In this document: one piece after another, positions 17,646 to 25,291 of the stretch
Numbering within the stretch: the stretch's first letter is position 1
Layout of the letters: every line of letters begins with the position of its first letter
NCBI GenBank assembly: GCA_905369775.1
Contig: CAJPJR010000009.1
Location: 1-57,642, forward strand
Source of the DNA: Prevotellaceae bacterium UBA1746
Lineage (GTDB): Bacteria; Bacteroidota; Bacteroidia; Bacteroidales; Bacteroidaceae
Direction of reading: 5' to 3'
Length of the DNA stretch: 57,642 nt
Notes under the pieces: generated by a model
Told to the model about the DNA's origin: nothing
The model's input: only the letters and a program-made list of their open reading frames with translations
Databases searched by the model: none
Made by a program: the position numbers and the translations under genes

Positions 17646-18665
17646 CTATTCCTTCTCCGCCGCCGCGTCGGTCGATGTGCCCTCTGCTGCAGCTCGGTTC
17701 AGGTCGCGCCGCGATTTAGAGAGCGTCACCATCGCCACGCCCGTGAAGATCAGCGCCGCGGCCACCGCGTGCGTCAAGGTCAGCACCGCCAGGCCGAGCA
17801 GAATGCTCACCAAAGCCGCCACAATGGGCTGCACATAGTTGTACATGCTCACCACCGTGGGGCGCAACACCTGTTGCCCGCGAATCATGAGCAGATAGGC
17901 CGCAAACGTGCCGCACACCACCACGTAGGCCGTCTCGGCATAGGTTTTCAGCGGTACCTCCGCCCACGGCGTCGACAGCACATGCGCACCGGTGAAGGGC
18001 CAAATGATGCACGTCGCCGAGAGGAACATCCACTTGTTGACCGTCACCACCGAATAGCGCTTCGCCAATCGGCCGAAGACAGTGAGATAGATGGAATAGG
18101 AGAATTGCGCCGCCAGACACAGCAGGTCACCGCGCAAATTGCCCGTCCCGACGCTCGCCCCGGCGGCACGCGCACTCGACCACACCAAGAGCAGCGCCCC
18201 CATGCAGCCCAACGCCACCCCGACGGCCTTGCGCCACGTCACGGGTTCGCGCAACACCAAGGCCGAAAGCACGAGGGCGAAAATCGGCATCGACGTGGTG
18301 GCAATCCCGGCATTGATGGGCGAGGTGAGACTCAGTCCCACCGTGAAACAACATTGGTTGCCCACCAGCCCAAACACCGCGGCCACGCAGAGCCACAGGA
18401 TGTCACGCCGCGAAATAGCTTCGCGCGGCACGAACAAGGAGGCTATCCAAAAGAGCAGTGCACCACCCGCCACACGAAACGACACCATGTCGATGCCGTC
18501 GAACCCGTGGGTCATCGCGTCCTTGCCGAGCGGAGACATCAAGCCCCAAAAGGTGGCGGCGCCGATCAGACTGAGGTGAGCGGTGAGGGGAACGGAATTC
18601 GTGCGCTTTTCGGCACGCGGTGTTGCATTCGACACCGTGGTGTCAGCGGAGGGAGAATCTTTCAT
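17646..18665 (-). CDS. EamA/DMT-family membrane transporter
   Basis: 339 residues with ten predicted membrane segments in two repeats of five. The first repeat opens with LIGAATFWGLMSPLGKDAM (about 32-50) and the second with DLLCLAAQFSYSIYLTVFG. Both carry the small-residue helices typical of EamA (RhaT-like) drug/metabolite transporters. About 28 hydrophilic N-terminal residues precede the first helix and a charged tail ends the protein. The substrate is unknown; family members export amino acids and other metabolites. It is divergent from the calycin-like genes, with a dispersed repeat element in the spacer between them. Confidence 0.88.
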   Translation of the reverse strand: MKDSPSADTTVSNATPRAEKRTNSVPLTAHLSLIGAATFWGLMSPLGKDAMTHGFDGIDMVSFRVAGGALLFWIASLFVPREAISRRDILWLCVAAVFGLVGNQCCFTVGLSLTSPINAGIATTSMPIFALVLSALVLREPVTWRKAVGVALGCMGALLLVWSSARAAGASVGTGNLRGDLLCLAAQFSYSIYLTVFGRLAKRYSVVTVNKWMFLSATCIIWPFTGAHVLSTPWAEVPLKTYAETAYVVVCGTFAAYLLMIRGQQVLRPTVVSMYNYVQPIVAALVSILLGLAVLTLTHAVAAALIFTGVAMVTLSKSRRDLNRAAAEGTSTDAAAEKE

Positions 18666-18967
18666 GCGCTATTTTCAAACAAACGATTTTTTACTGCTGC
18701 GAAGTTACAATTTTCTACACAATGCGCGTTCCTCGTTCGGCGCTATTGCGCCGCGCACCAGTTTCCGCTGCTTAGCGCGGGAAAACGCTCAACGAATACG
18801 CGCCGGTGTACTCCGCTTCGTCAAACGACCGCCCCACTCCCTTCCGCCCAACGATCGAAAACGTCCCGCGCCTTTTCTCCGACAGTTCCCCGTTTTCGAT
18901 CAAAACTCCGCTTGTTTTTCTTCGTCGGCGGCACACCGCCTCACGCCCCTTCACAACCTGCGGCCAA
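18666..18967. other. Spacer between the EamA gene and repeat element copy 1
   Basis: No gene is supported. On the minus strand TAACTTCG (18707-18700), one mismatch from TAnnTTTG, may be the EamA -7 element. The rest is GC-rich and has no strong hairpin; the short open frames crossing it have no recognisable content. Confidence 0.4.
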
Positions 18968-19364
18968 CGCGCGCGCGTACACGCGTACGTCAGCAGCTTT
19001 TCTTTTTTTGCCTTCACCTCTTCACCCGTAGGGCGCAGTTCATTCATTCTCAGCGCATAAAGTGTGAAGGCTTTTGCGGATTTACCTTCACCGCATTTCG
19101 CGGCTTTGCTCCTCCGCCATGGAGCAGCGATTGAGCAAAACGCTCCCTGCGAGAAAGGAGTGAAGGAAAGGGTGAAGGCTTGCGAAGCACGCTCCTTCAC
19201 CCACAACAAACTGAATCACAAGCACTTGCCGAACTCATTAACAGTATAATACAAATCAAAAACCTTCACACTTAACCCACTGTACAACAAGTAGTTGTGA
19301 CCGCCAGGTGAAGAGGTGAAGGGAAAAAGCAAGAAAACGCTGGACGCGCGTGCGCGCGCGAGGG
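18968..19364. repeat. Dispersed inverted-repeat element, copy 1
   Basis: The left arm starts with an alternating GC tract (18968-18989), then a T-rich tract (TTTTCTTTTTTTG), CCTTCACCTCTTCACCC (19011-19027) and GTGTGAAGG (19062-19070). The right arm is the inverse: GGTGAAGAGGTGAAGGG (19307-19323), an A-rich tract, and GGACGCGCGTGCGCGCGCG (19342-19360). Extra TTCACC/GGTGAA boxes lie between them (19085-19092, 19158-19202), so this copy is longer and more elaborate than the other two. It lies between the divergent EamA and calycin-like genes. Open frames across it are low-complexity translations of the repeat, not genes. Confidence 0.75.
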
Positions 19365-19670
19365 AAAAACACGTTGGAACGCTGCCGGACGCGCGAAAAG
19401 GATCGCATCCTCCGAGTAAAAACAACCATTTGTCAAGTTCACTTTTCGAAAAACAGACACACTGAATCATTTTTACACAGAAAACGCGTCTGATGTCAAA
19501 GCCACATTCAAAAAACGAAGAAAAAGGAGAGGCACAATTCAGGAAAAACCGTAAATTCGCAGAAATCGATCCGCACTTTGCCCATTGCGGTCGCAGCGGC
19601 CGCCTCCGTGCTTCGCCCGCGGCATCGGTCGACCGATCTATCTATTTTCACCCCCAAATCACTCCAACAC
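19365..19670. other. Leader region upstream of the calycin-like gene
   Basis: No gene is seen. TAAATTCG at about 19552-19559 is one mismatch from the TAnnTTTG -7 element and could drive the gene at 19671. Confidence 0.4.
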
Positions 19671-20270
19671 ATGAAGCAATTTCTACTTCTCGTTCTCACT
19701 GCCCTGCTGAGCCTGAGCGCCGGCGCACAAACACGTACATTCACCGACAAGCTCACGGTGGAGCTCGGCGGAAAATCGGGCACCACCGAACCCCTCACCG
19801 CGACGGTCTACCTCACCGAGCACGACGGTAAGGTGGATCTCGAATTGCGCAACTTCGTTTTCAAAGCCAGCAGCGGCGATCCTCTCGGCATCGGCAACAT
19901 CAAACTCAGCAACCTGCCCCTCACGGACGAAGGCGAGAAAAAGTCGTTCAAAGGTACGGGCAAAGCCACCCTCACCCCGGGTACCCTGCCGGGCATTGCG
20001 TTTTGGATGGCCAGTTTTGCGAAATCCGTCGATATGAAAGCCGAGGGTTATGTCACGGCCGACAGCCTCAATTTCGCCCTCGACTTCCAAGTGCCGCGCA
20101 TGCCGGTGGCAATGAAGGTACGCTTCGGCAACTGGGCCGTGACGGGGCTGCGCACCGCAGTGAATGACGCGCAGACTGCCGCGGTCTACACGCTCGACGG
20201 TCGCCGCCTCCAAGCCCTTCCTGCCCGCGGAGGCGTTTACATCGTGGGCGGCCGCAAAGTGGTGCGTTGA
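19671..20270 (+). CDS. Exported calycin-like beta-barrel protein (copy 1)
   Basis: 199 residues; the ATG at 19671 opens a signal peptide (MKQFLLLVLTALLSLSAGAQ). The body (TRTFTDKLTVELGG, then ATVYLTEHDGKVDLELRNF, then IGNIKLSNL) matches the calycin-like barrel domain found in exported Bacteroidales proteins. The C-terminus, AVYTLDGRRLQALPARGGVY followed by IVGGRKVVR, is a short tail shared by many Prevotella-type extracellular proteins. It may be a sorting or anchoring tail, possibly for the type IX system, but it is shorter than the classical signal. The next gene is a paralogue with nearly the same tail. Ligand and function are unknown. Confidence 0.8.
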   Translation: MKQFLLLVLTALLSLSAGAQTRTFTDKLTVELGGKSGTTEPLTATVYLTEHDGKVDLELRNFVFKASSGDPLGIGNIKLSNLPLTDEGEKKSFKGTGKATLTPGTLPGIAFWMASFAKSVDMKAEGYVTADSLNFALDFQVPRMPVAMKVRFGNWAVTGLRTAVNDAQTAAVYTLDGRRLQALPARGGVYIVGGRKVVR

Positions 20271-20580
20271 CCCAACGACCTGCCCACAGCGACAGCCGCT
20301 CCGCCGCATCGAGCGGCATCATTCCAACAGCAGAACGGCACCGATGGTCCCCAACTATCGGTACCGTCGCCGTTTCACGACCGATGAAGCGCACAAAAAG
20401 AAAAATCGCACAATCTACTCTCGTAAAAGTGAAGGCCGGATTCAGCGGAAAATCGTATTTTTGCAGTGTACCCATCTTCAACTTTTTGCTATTCCGTTTC
20501 TCCGCCCCTTATGGCGAGGGGTGCACCCATTGTCGCGGTCGGAAGGAACGCTTTTTAGACTTCCCAATTCATTCCAACAC
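20271..20580 (+). promoter_or_regulatory. Spacer with promoter for the second calycin-like gene
   Basis: A TATTTTTG -7 element lies at 20456-20463, 118 bp before the next ATG. A 7-bp hairpin (GCCGCTC at 20295-20301 with GAGCGGC at 20311-20317) follows the first gene and may be a weak terminator. The two paralogues therefore probably have separate transcripts. Confidence 0.5.
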
Positions 20581-21174
20581 ATGAAACATTTTCTACTACT
20601 TATTTTCGCGGCCTTGCTGGGGCTGAGCGCCGGCGCGCAAACCCACACCTACACTGACAACCTCGTGGTGGATCTGGGTGGAAAAACAGGAACCACCGCT
20701 CCGATCACCGCCACCGTTTATCTCACGGAGCACGACGGGAAGGTGGATCTCGAACTGCGCAACTTCATCTTCAAGGTCGGGGGCACCAGTACGCCTGTCG
20801 GCCATATCAAACTCAGCGACCTCACCGTGACTCCCGACGGCGACAAGCAGCGTTTCAGCGGCAAGGGGAAAGCCAAACTCACGCGCGGCGATCTGCCGGG
20901 CTACTTCTTTTGGATGTCCTCGCTCATGTCTTCGCTCGATATGGAGGCCGATGGCTATTTCACGGCCGACAGCCTGAACTTTGCCCTCGACTTCACTGTT
21001 CCCTTCCAAGGGAAGATGAAAGTAAAATATGGCCAGTGGACGACAACGGGCGTGCAAACGGCAGTGAGTGCGCCGGCTGACGAAGCCGTCTACACGCTCG
21101 GCGGTCGTCGCCTCGAAGCGCTCCCCGCACGCGGCGGCATCTACATCGTGGGCGGTCGCAAAGTGGTGCGCTGA
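20581..21174 (+). CDS. Exported calycin-like beta-barrel protein (copy 2)
   Basis: 197 residues with signal MKHFLLLIFAALLGLSAGAQ. It is a clear tandem paralogue of the gene 310 bp upstream: TYTDNLVVDLGGKTGTTAPI, VYLTEHDGKVDLELRNF, GHIKLSDL, and the same tail VYTLGGRRLEALPARGGIYI. The block from the ATVYLTEHDGK strand to LRNF is almost identical, while the C-terminal third of the barrel has drifted (VPFQGKMKVKYGQWTTTG). Both copies keep complete frames and signals, so both are probably functional surface or periplasmic proteins. Confidence 0.8.
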   Translation: MKHFLLLIFAALLGLSAGAQTHTYTDNLVVDLGGKTGTTAPITATVYLTEHDGKVDLELRNFIFKVGGTSTPVGHIKLSDLTVTPDGDKQRFSGKGKAKLTRGDLPGYFFWMSSLMSSLDMEADGYFTADSLNFALDFTVPFQGKMKVKYGQWTTTGVQTAVSAPADEAVYTLGGRRLEALPARGGIYIVGGRKVVR

Positions 21175-21381
21175 CCCCATGATCCTTTACCGTGTGCACA
21201 CAGCCGCTTGGGCTCGCACGGGCAAAGGGGCTGGGCGAGGCGAAAAACGAAGCCGTAAGCTCGCAGTGCACGGGGAACGAAGAGACGCACGAAAGACTTT
21301 TGAGATTTATTGTCGCTGCTCGCGACGGCATGTGGAGAGAAGTTCGTAATTTCGCTGCAATAGTTTCCCAATTTCTCGGTT

Positions 21382-22026
21382 ATGTCACGCTTGATCAGAC
21401 TCTTCTTGCTTTTCGTTTTCTCCTTCGTTGCCCTTTCGATCTCCGCACAGAAGGACAGCATTCCCACCGATCTGCCCAAAGCAGACAATGGCGAGGCGCC
21501 GGCGATGCCCATCAGCATCGAGGTGGGGAAATCGTGGTATAAAGGCGACAGCATCCCGGCCGTGATCTTTCCCGCGATCTACAAATACCCGCCATTGGAC
21601 TTCGCCAATGAAAAGGAACGACAAAACTATTCTCGTTTGGTGCAAAACGTGAAGTTGCTCTTGCCTTTGGCAAAAATGGCGCGGGCCACGATCGTCGAGA
21701 CCTACGACTACATCCAGACGCTGCCGACGAAAAAAGAACGCCAGGCGCACATCGATGCGGTAGAGGCCGGTTTGAAAAAAGAATACACCCCGATGCTCAA
21801 CCGCTTATCGCGCTCGCAGGGCCGCCTGCTGGTGAAACTCATCGACCGCGAAACGAACCAAACGGGCTACCAGATTGCCAAAGCTTTTGTGGGGGCGTTT
21901 AAGGCGAACCTCTATCAGGGCATCTCGTTCTTCTTCGGGCTGAACCTGAACAAACACTACGATCCGGAGGGCGACGACCGCTACACGGAACGCGTGGTGC
22001 GCATGGTGGAGAGCGGACAACTCTAA
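21382..22026 (+). CDS. DUF4294 family exported protein
   Basis: 214 residues with signal peptide MSRLIRLFLLFVFSFVALS, then ISAQKDS. KSWYKGDSIPAVIFPAIYKY (about 49-68), VQNVKLLLPLAKMARATI and LLVKLIDRETNQTGYQI match the DUF4294 family, which is conserved across Bacteroidetes and has no known biochemical role. The C-terminal half is predicted helical and ends NLNKHYDPEGDDRYTERVVR. A near-consensus -7 (TAATTTCG, about 21346) precedes it, and a bidirectional terminator follows at 22187. Confidence 0.85.
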   Translation: MSRLIRLFLLFVFSFVALSISAQKDSIPTDLPKADNGEAPAMPISIEVGKSWYKGDSIPAVIFPAIYKYPPLDFANEKERQNYSRLVQNVKLLLPLAKMARATIVETYDYIQTLPTKKERQAHIDAVEAGLKKEYTPMLNRLSRSQGRLLVKLIDRETNQTGYQIAKAFVGAFKANLYQGISFFFGLNLNKHYDPEGDDRYTERVVRMVESGQL

Positions 22027-22186
22027 TCCCCCATTCGCACGCTCGCGATGCCCGAAAAGTGCGACGACACACGGACGGCACCGCGCCACTTCCCCCAATG
22101 GATTTCCTCAAACACTGCAATCGTTTGACCAAAGCAGTCGAAATATCTCCCTCGGACAGGCGATTTCCTCCCCGCCCGAACAAAAA

Positions 22187-22221
22187 CAGCTCAGCACGTC
22201 GATTCGTCACGTGCTGAGCTG
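22187..22221. terminator. Bidirectional terminator between the DUF4294 gene and hipA
   Basis: A perfect 13-bp stem (22187-22199 with 22209-22221) has a 9-nt loop. It is flanked by AAAAA on the left and TTTGTCTTT on the right, so it can stop transcripts from both sides. Confidence 0.75.
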
Positions 22222-22286
22222 TTTGTCTTTGCGGGGGAGTCTTCCGATTTCGGGCGTGGGCAATCATTAGCTCGCGTGCGAAGCAC

Positions 22287-22343
22287 TCAACCTATCATAT
22301 AATACACAAAACACGCATATTTTCCGATTCATAATATGAGTTG
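22287..22343 (-). repeat. Direct repeat of the hipB promoter/operator, downstream of hipA
   Basis: The first 18 bp (TCAACCTATCATATAATA) are identical to 24013-24030. The next 39 bp are clearly related, sharing CACAAA/GGCAAA, an ATTTT block, TTCATAATA and a GAG(G)TTG end. The -7 element of the upstream copy (CAAAGATA on the plus strand) is CAAAACAC here, and the operator palindrome has lost its second half. It is in the same orientation as the functional copy, 1.7 kb away, with hipA and hipB between them. Confidence 0.75.
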
Positions 22344-22424
22344 AATGGGATAACCACCCGGACTGAGTAGACAAGCCACGCACTCACAAAAACCAGAAGT
22401 GCGCCTCTGCGTGCGTTCTCCCGA

Positions 22425-23684
22425 TCAAAGCGTTTGTGCCAACGACCAACGGTCGGCGAACTGCGCAATCTCTCTTCGCGGAATGCCGATATGTGTGGCC
22501 AGAGTGGGCCAATCCTGCAGCGCGGCCTGCACTTCGGCCAAAATGGCATCGGCTGTTTCTCGAGTCAACAGGTAGTCCTTCGCAGCCGCTCGGAGTTGTG
22601 AGAAAGCAGCTTGATTGGAAACGGAAGTGATGAGCAAACTTTGGGCAGGATTGAGGGTAGGATTGATGTCGTAGGCGGGTGAGAATGTCCACCCCTTGGG
22701 CGTGAGCAAGAAACCGTGGTTGCGGAAGTGATCGTCGCTGTTGCCGACGCAAATGTAGAATGCGACGCGACGATAGAGTTCGCGAAGGTTGCTTTCGACG
22801 GCTGTGCAATGCTGGACAATAAAATCGACCAGATCTAAATAACCATGGCCGTCGGCGGCGTTGTTTCCGTCCTGTAACCCGAGCAGTGTCATGGCCGAAG
22901 CAAAATGAATGTGCCTTCCATCGGTGGTTCGATCGAAGCGCCGAGAGATCAAAGTGTGGTAGGGCCCGATGGCTTTGAGCACCTTGGTGTCGGCCACCTC
23001 GATTCCAGCCTTTCGGGCGAGCAAATGGCAAAGGTGCTCCCACAATTCGACATCATAATCGTCGCTCCGCGAAGGAAACTTGGCCACGCACAATGCGCCG
23101 TCAAGGTCTGTGACACTGGCTTTGGGACGCGCTCCTCCCAACGAGGTGCCGGGTTGAATAAGCTGCGCGATCCATTTTTTTTCGGGCAACGCATTGTGAG
23201 CTTCACTTTGTTCGATGGCACTGCCCGCCGCCTGCAAAGTTCGAATGTCGGTCAGGGGCGGGATTTTGAGCATGGGATCGCTGTTGATAAAATCCGAATC
23301 GGGCGTCTCTTTGAAGCGGAAAGCCCCCATACGCGAATAATCGTCGATGCCCAGAAGGTAATCGAAGGAGGAAAGTCGACGCAGCGGTCGCCGCTGTTCT
23401 TGGGCTTGGAGCTGTTCTCTGCGATTCAACAGCGTGCGTCCCCATCGGTCGGGCAGTGCGTCGGAGAAGCATCCGAAAATATCGCGGTCGGCGGCAGTGT
23501 ATTGCATGCCGGTGTAATTATTGAGATCGGCACTCAAAAATAGATCACGCTGCGTTTGCAGCCATGTTGGAGCAAAGGAAAACCCATAACTGTCTGCGCC
23601 GCGAAGCGATTCGTAGCTCAGTTCTCCGACAAGAGCCGGGGTGTGCAGCCAATGCAAGTCGGCATATACCAGCAGTTTGCGCAT
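22425..23684 (-). CDS. hipA: HipA-like serine/threonine kinase toxin
   Basis: 419 residues. The HipA N-terminal domain (about 1-115) holds FGCFSDALPDRWGRTLL. The kinase part has a Gly-rich loop, SLGGARPKA (about 183), and a probable ATP-binding Lys in CVAKFPS (about 199). The catalytic loop is VGNSDDHFRNHGFL (about 312-326) and the metal-binding segment SPAYDINP. All key kinase elements are intact. HipA enzymes phosphorylate aminoacyl-tRNA synthetases or related targets and are held inactive by HipB. It starts 3 bp after hipB, so the antidote is translated first. The target here is unknown; the argS nearby is not evidence of one. Confidence 0.9.
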   Translation of the reverse strand: MRKLLVYADLHWLHTPALVGELSYESLRGADSYGFSFAPTWLQTQRDLFLSADLNNYTGMQYTAADRDIFGCFSDALPDRWGRTLLNRREQLQAQEQRRPLRRLSSFDYLLGIDDYSRMGAFRFKETPDSDFINSDPMLKIPPLTDIRTLQAAGSAIEQSEAHNALPEKKWIAQLIQPGTSLGGARPKASVTDLDGALCVAKFPSRSDDYDVELWEHLCHLLARKAGIEVADTKVLKAIGPYHTLISRRFDRTTDGRHIHFASAMTLLGLQDGNNAADGHGYLDLVDFIVQHCTAVESNLRELYRRVAFYICVGNSDDHFRNHGFLLTPKGWTFSPAYDINPTLNPAQSLLITSVSNQAAFSQLRAAAKDYLLTRETADAILAEVQAALQDWPTLATHIGIPRREIAQFADRWSLAQTL

Positions 23685-23687
23685 AGT

Positions 23688-24008
23688 CTATTCTTTTTTT
23701 GAGGCGCGTCGCCGATTGACGAGGGCGATGTCCTGGAGTCGCCGACCGAGTTCGTCGTCTTGGGCGAGATGGAGGATGTCGGCCTCGAGCTGGAGGGCAT
23801 AGAGCACCCGCAAATAAATGCCGATGGACACGGTGGGGACTCCTTTTTCGATGCGAGAGACGGTCAAAGTGGAACAAGTGGCGCGATCGGCCACCTGTGC
23901 CACGGAGAGATTGCGGCGCAGACGCGCAAGCTTGATTTGTTCGCCCACAACCTGCATGTACTGTGCTAACTTTCGCGGCAACTTCGTGCCCATGGTGCGT
24001 TTCGACAT
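23688..24008 (-). CDS. hipB: HipB-like XRE-family antitoxin/repressor
   Basis: 106 residues. An XRE helix-turn-helix occupies about residues 23-80: QIKLARLRRNLSVAQVADRA, then STLTVSRIEKGVPTVSIG. The C-terminal tail is basic (LVNRRRASKKE). It should bind HipA and repress its own operon. The ATG at 24008 lies 8 bp past a palindromic site that overlaps the expected transcription start, and gives the full N-terminal helix; a second ATG five codons in is less likely. The 3-bp gap to hipA marks a two-gene operon. Confidence 0.9.
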   Translation of the reverse strand: MSKRTMGTKLPRKLAQYMQVVGEQIKLARLRRNLSVAQVADRATCSTLTVSRIEKGVPTVSIGIYLRVLYALQLEADILHLAQDDELGRRLQDIALVNRRRASKKE

Positions 24009-24012
24009 AAGT

Positions 24013-24069
24013 TCAACCTATCATATAATAGGCAAAGATACGATTTTATCTTTTTCATAATAGAGGTTG
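24013..24069 (-). promoter_or_regulatory. hipBA promoter and operator
   Basis: On the minus strand a TATCTTTG -7 element (24040-24033) is followed directly by the palindrome CCTAT-N6-ATAGG (24017-24032), so bound HipB would cover the start site. A related 57-bp sequence recurs at 22287-22343. Confidence 0.7.
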
Positions 24070-24105
24070 GGAACAGAAAACGCGAAAAGGCGTGGTGTTC
24101 TCTCC

Positions 24106-24145
24106 ACAAAAAATGCCCCGGTCGCTTGTGCGCCGGGGCAGGTGA
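24106..24145 (-). terminator. Second terminator behind the FKBP operon
   Basis: The stem TGCCCCGG/CCGGGGCA (24114-24121 with 24133-24140) is followed on the minus strand by ATTTTTTGTGG. It stands in tandem with the 24182 hairpin and insulates hipBA from the FKBP genes. Confidence 0.7.
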
Positions 24146-24173
24146 GTGGGCAATTTGAGCGAAAGGAGGCGCA

Positions 24174-24216
24174 GACACCAAAAAGGGGCGTGCCCGAAAA
24201 AGGCACACCCCTTGTG
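24174..24216 (-). terminator. First terminator behind the FKBP operon
   Basis: A 12-bp stem with one G-T pair (AAGGGGCGTGCC, 7-nt loop, GGCACACCCCTT) spans about 24183-24213 and is followed on the minus strand by TTTTTGGTG. It lies about 40 bp past the stop at 24256. Confidence 0.7.
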
Positions 24217-24255
24217 GAGAGCGGAACCGGTCGCCTGGGCGACGGCAATTCCGAT

Positions 24256-25140
24256 TTACTTCTTGATGCTCTTGAGCTCGACTTTGAAAATCAGCGTGGC
24301 GAAGGGCGGAATGCCGCGTGTGCCCGCTTCACCGTAAGCCAAGGTGTAGGGGATGACGAGTTCGTATTCGGAACCCACGGGCATGTGCTTGAGCCCCTCT
24401 TGCCAACCCTTAATGACCTGGTTGAGGGGGAAGCTGGTGGTTTCACCGCGCTTGTAGCTGCTGTCGAACACCGTGCCGTCGATCAGTTTGCCTTCGTAGT
24501 TCACCTCTACCGTCGAAGTGTCGGTGGGCAGGGCACCGTTGCCTTTGCGCACGGCCTTGTAGAGCAGACCGGAGGGAAGCGCGACGACGCCCTTCTGCTT
24601 CTTGTAGTTCTCGAGATAGGCGAGATTGGCCTTGCGGCGCTCGTTGAGTTGATAGTCGCGCTGATCGTTCACCACGGTCTTGGCCGAATCGGGCGAGAAG
24701 GAAGCGCGACCGGCGATGCCGTCGGACATGCCTTTGAGAATGAGCGATGCGTCGGCATAGTTTGCCGTCTCGCTGCCACCGAAGGTGCGGTTGAGCACCA
24801 CGACGTTGGCCTTGACCTGCGCTGCGATGTCGGCACCGGTGACGATGGCACGATAGCGGGCAATCTCAGCGTCGGAGAATCGGCCTTCGAGTGCCTGACC
24901 GAGGGCAAGGTACTGCGTGGAGTCGATGCCTTGCGTCTGGAGCAGATAAGCCTTCATGTCGGGCACCTGCGCTACACCGTAGGCGTAGGAGAAATGCGTA
25001 CCCGTGGCGGCCTTGCCGGCAGGGAGGTCAGACTTCACGGCAGCGGGCGTGGTCTTTTTCTTCTTGGGAGTTTTGGGAGCGGCAGCTGCGCTGAGCGTGA
25101 AGAGCGCCAACGCCGCGAAAGCGAAATGACGAATTTTCAT
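24256..25140 (-). CDS. Exported FKBP-type peptidyl-prolyl isomerase (fourth of the tandem)
   Basis: 294 residues. The signal peptide (MKIRHFAFAALALFTLSAAA) is followed by a Lys/Thr-rich linker, then an FkpA-type helical dimerisation domain (about 45-190). The C-terminal FKBP domain (about 200-292) has VNYEGKLIDGTVFDSSYKRG, NQVIKGWQEGLKHMPVG and YGEAGTRGIPPFATLIF, so its active-site residues are intact. It should act as a periplasmic foldase. Its first 28 codons are almost identical to those of the next gene upstream, which marks a recent conversion or duplication. The hairpin upstream may reduce read-through from the earlier genes. Confidence 0.88.
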   Translation of the reverse strand: MKIRHFAFAALALFTLSAAAAPKTPKKKKTTPAAVKSDLPAGKAATGTHFSYAYGVAQVPDMKAYLLQTQGIDSTQYLALGQALEGRFSDAEIARYRAIVTGADIAAQVKANVVVLNRTFGGSETANYADASLILKGMSDGIAGRASFSPDSAKTVVNDQRDYQLNERRKANLAYLENYKKQKGVVALPSGLLYKAVRKGNGALPTDTSTVEVNYEGKLIDGTVFDSSYKRGETTSFPLNQVIKGWQEGLKHMPVGSEYELVIPYTLAYGEAGTRGIPPFATLIFKVELKSIKK

Positions 25141-25165
25141 GATGCGAAAATGAGTTGTGTGTGAT

Positions 25166-25210
25166 AAAATCCGACACTCCCGATGCTACTCAAGAGCAGC
25201 ATCGGAGGCG
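25166..25210 (-). terminator. Hairpin between the fourth and third FKBP genes
   Basis: The stem CCGATGCT/AGCATCGG (25180-25187 with 25198-25205) is followed on the minus strand by ATTTTATC. The surrounding sequence (TAAAATCCG then CACT) is related to the next intergenic hairpin at 26294, so the spacer itself is duplicated. Confidence 0.55.
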
Positions 25211-25291
25211 TCGGCTATAGTTGTGCAATCGTCCCGAAAAGCGGGTGGTCGTTGCAGCGTTTTATTGCTGAACTTGAACGGGCATTTGGGG

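Noticed and set aside
18968..19364. CRISPR array
   Set aside because: The repeated TTCACC boxes are irregularly spaced, in both orientations and without constant-length spacers, and no cas gene is present.
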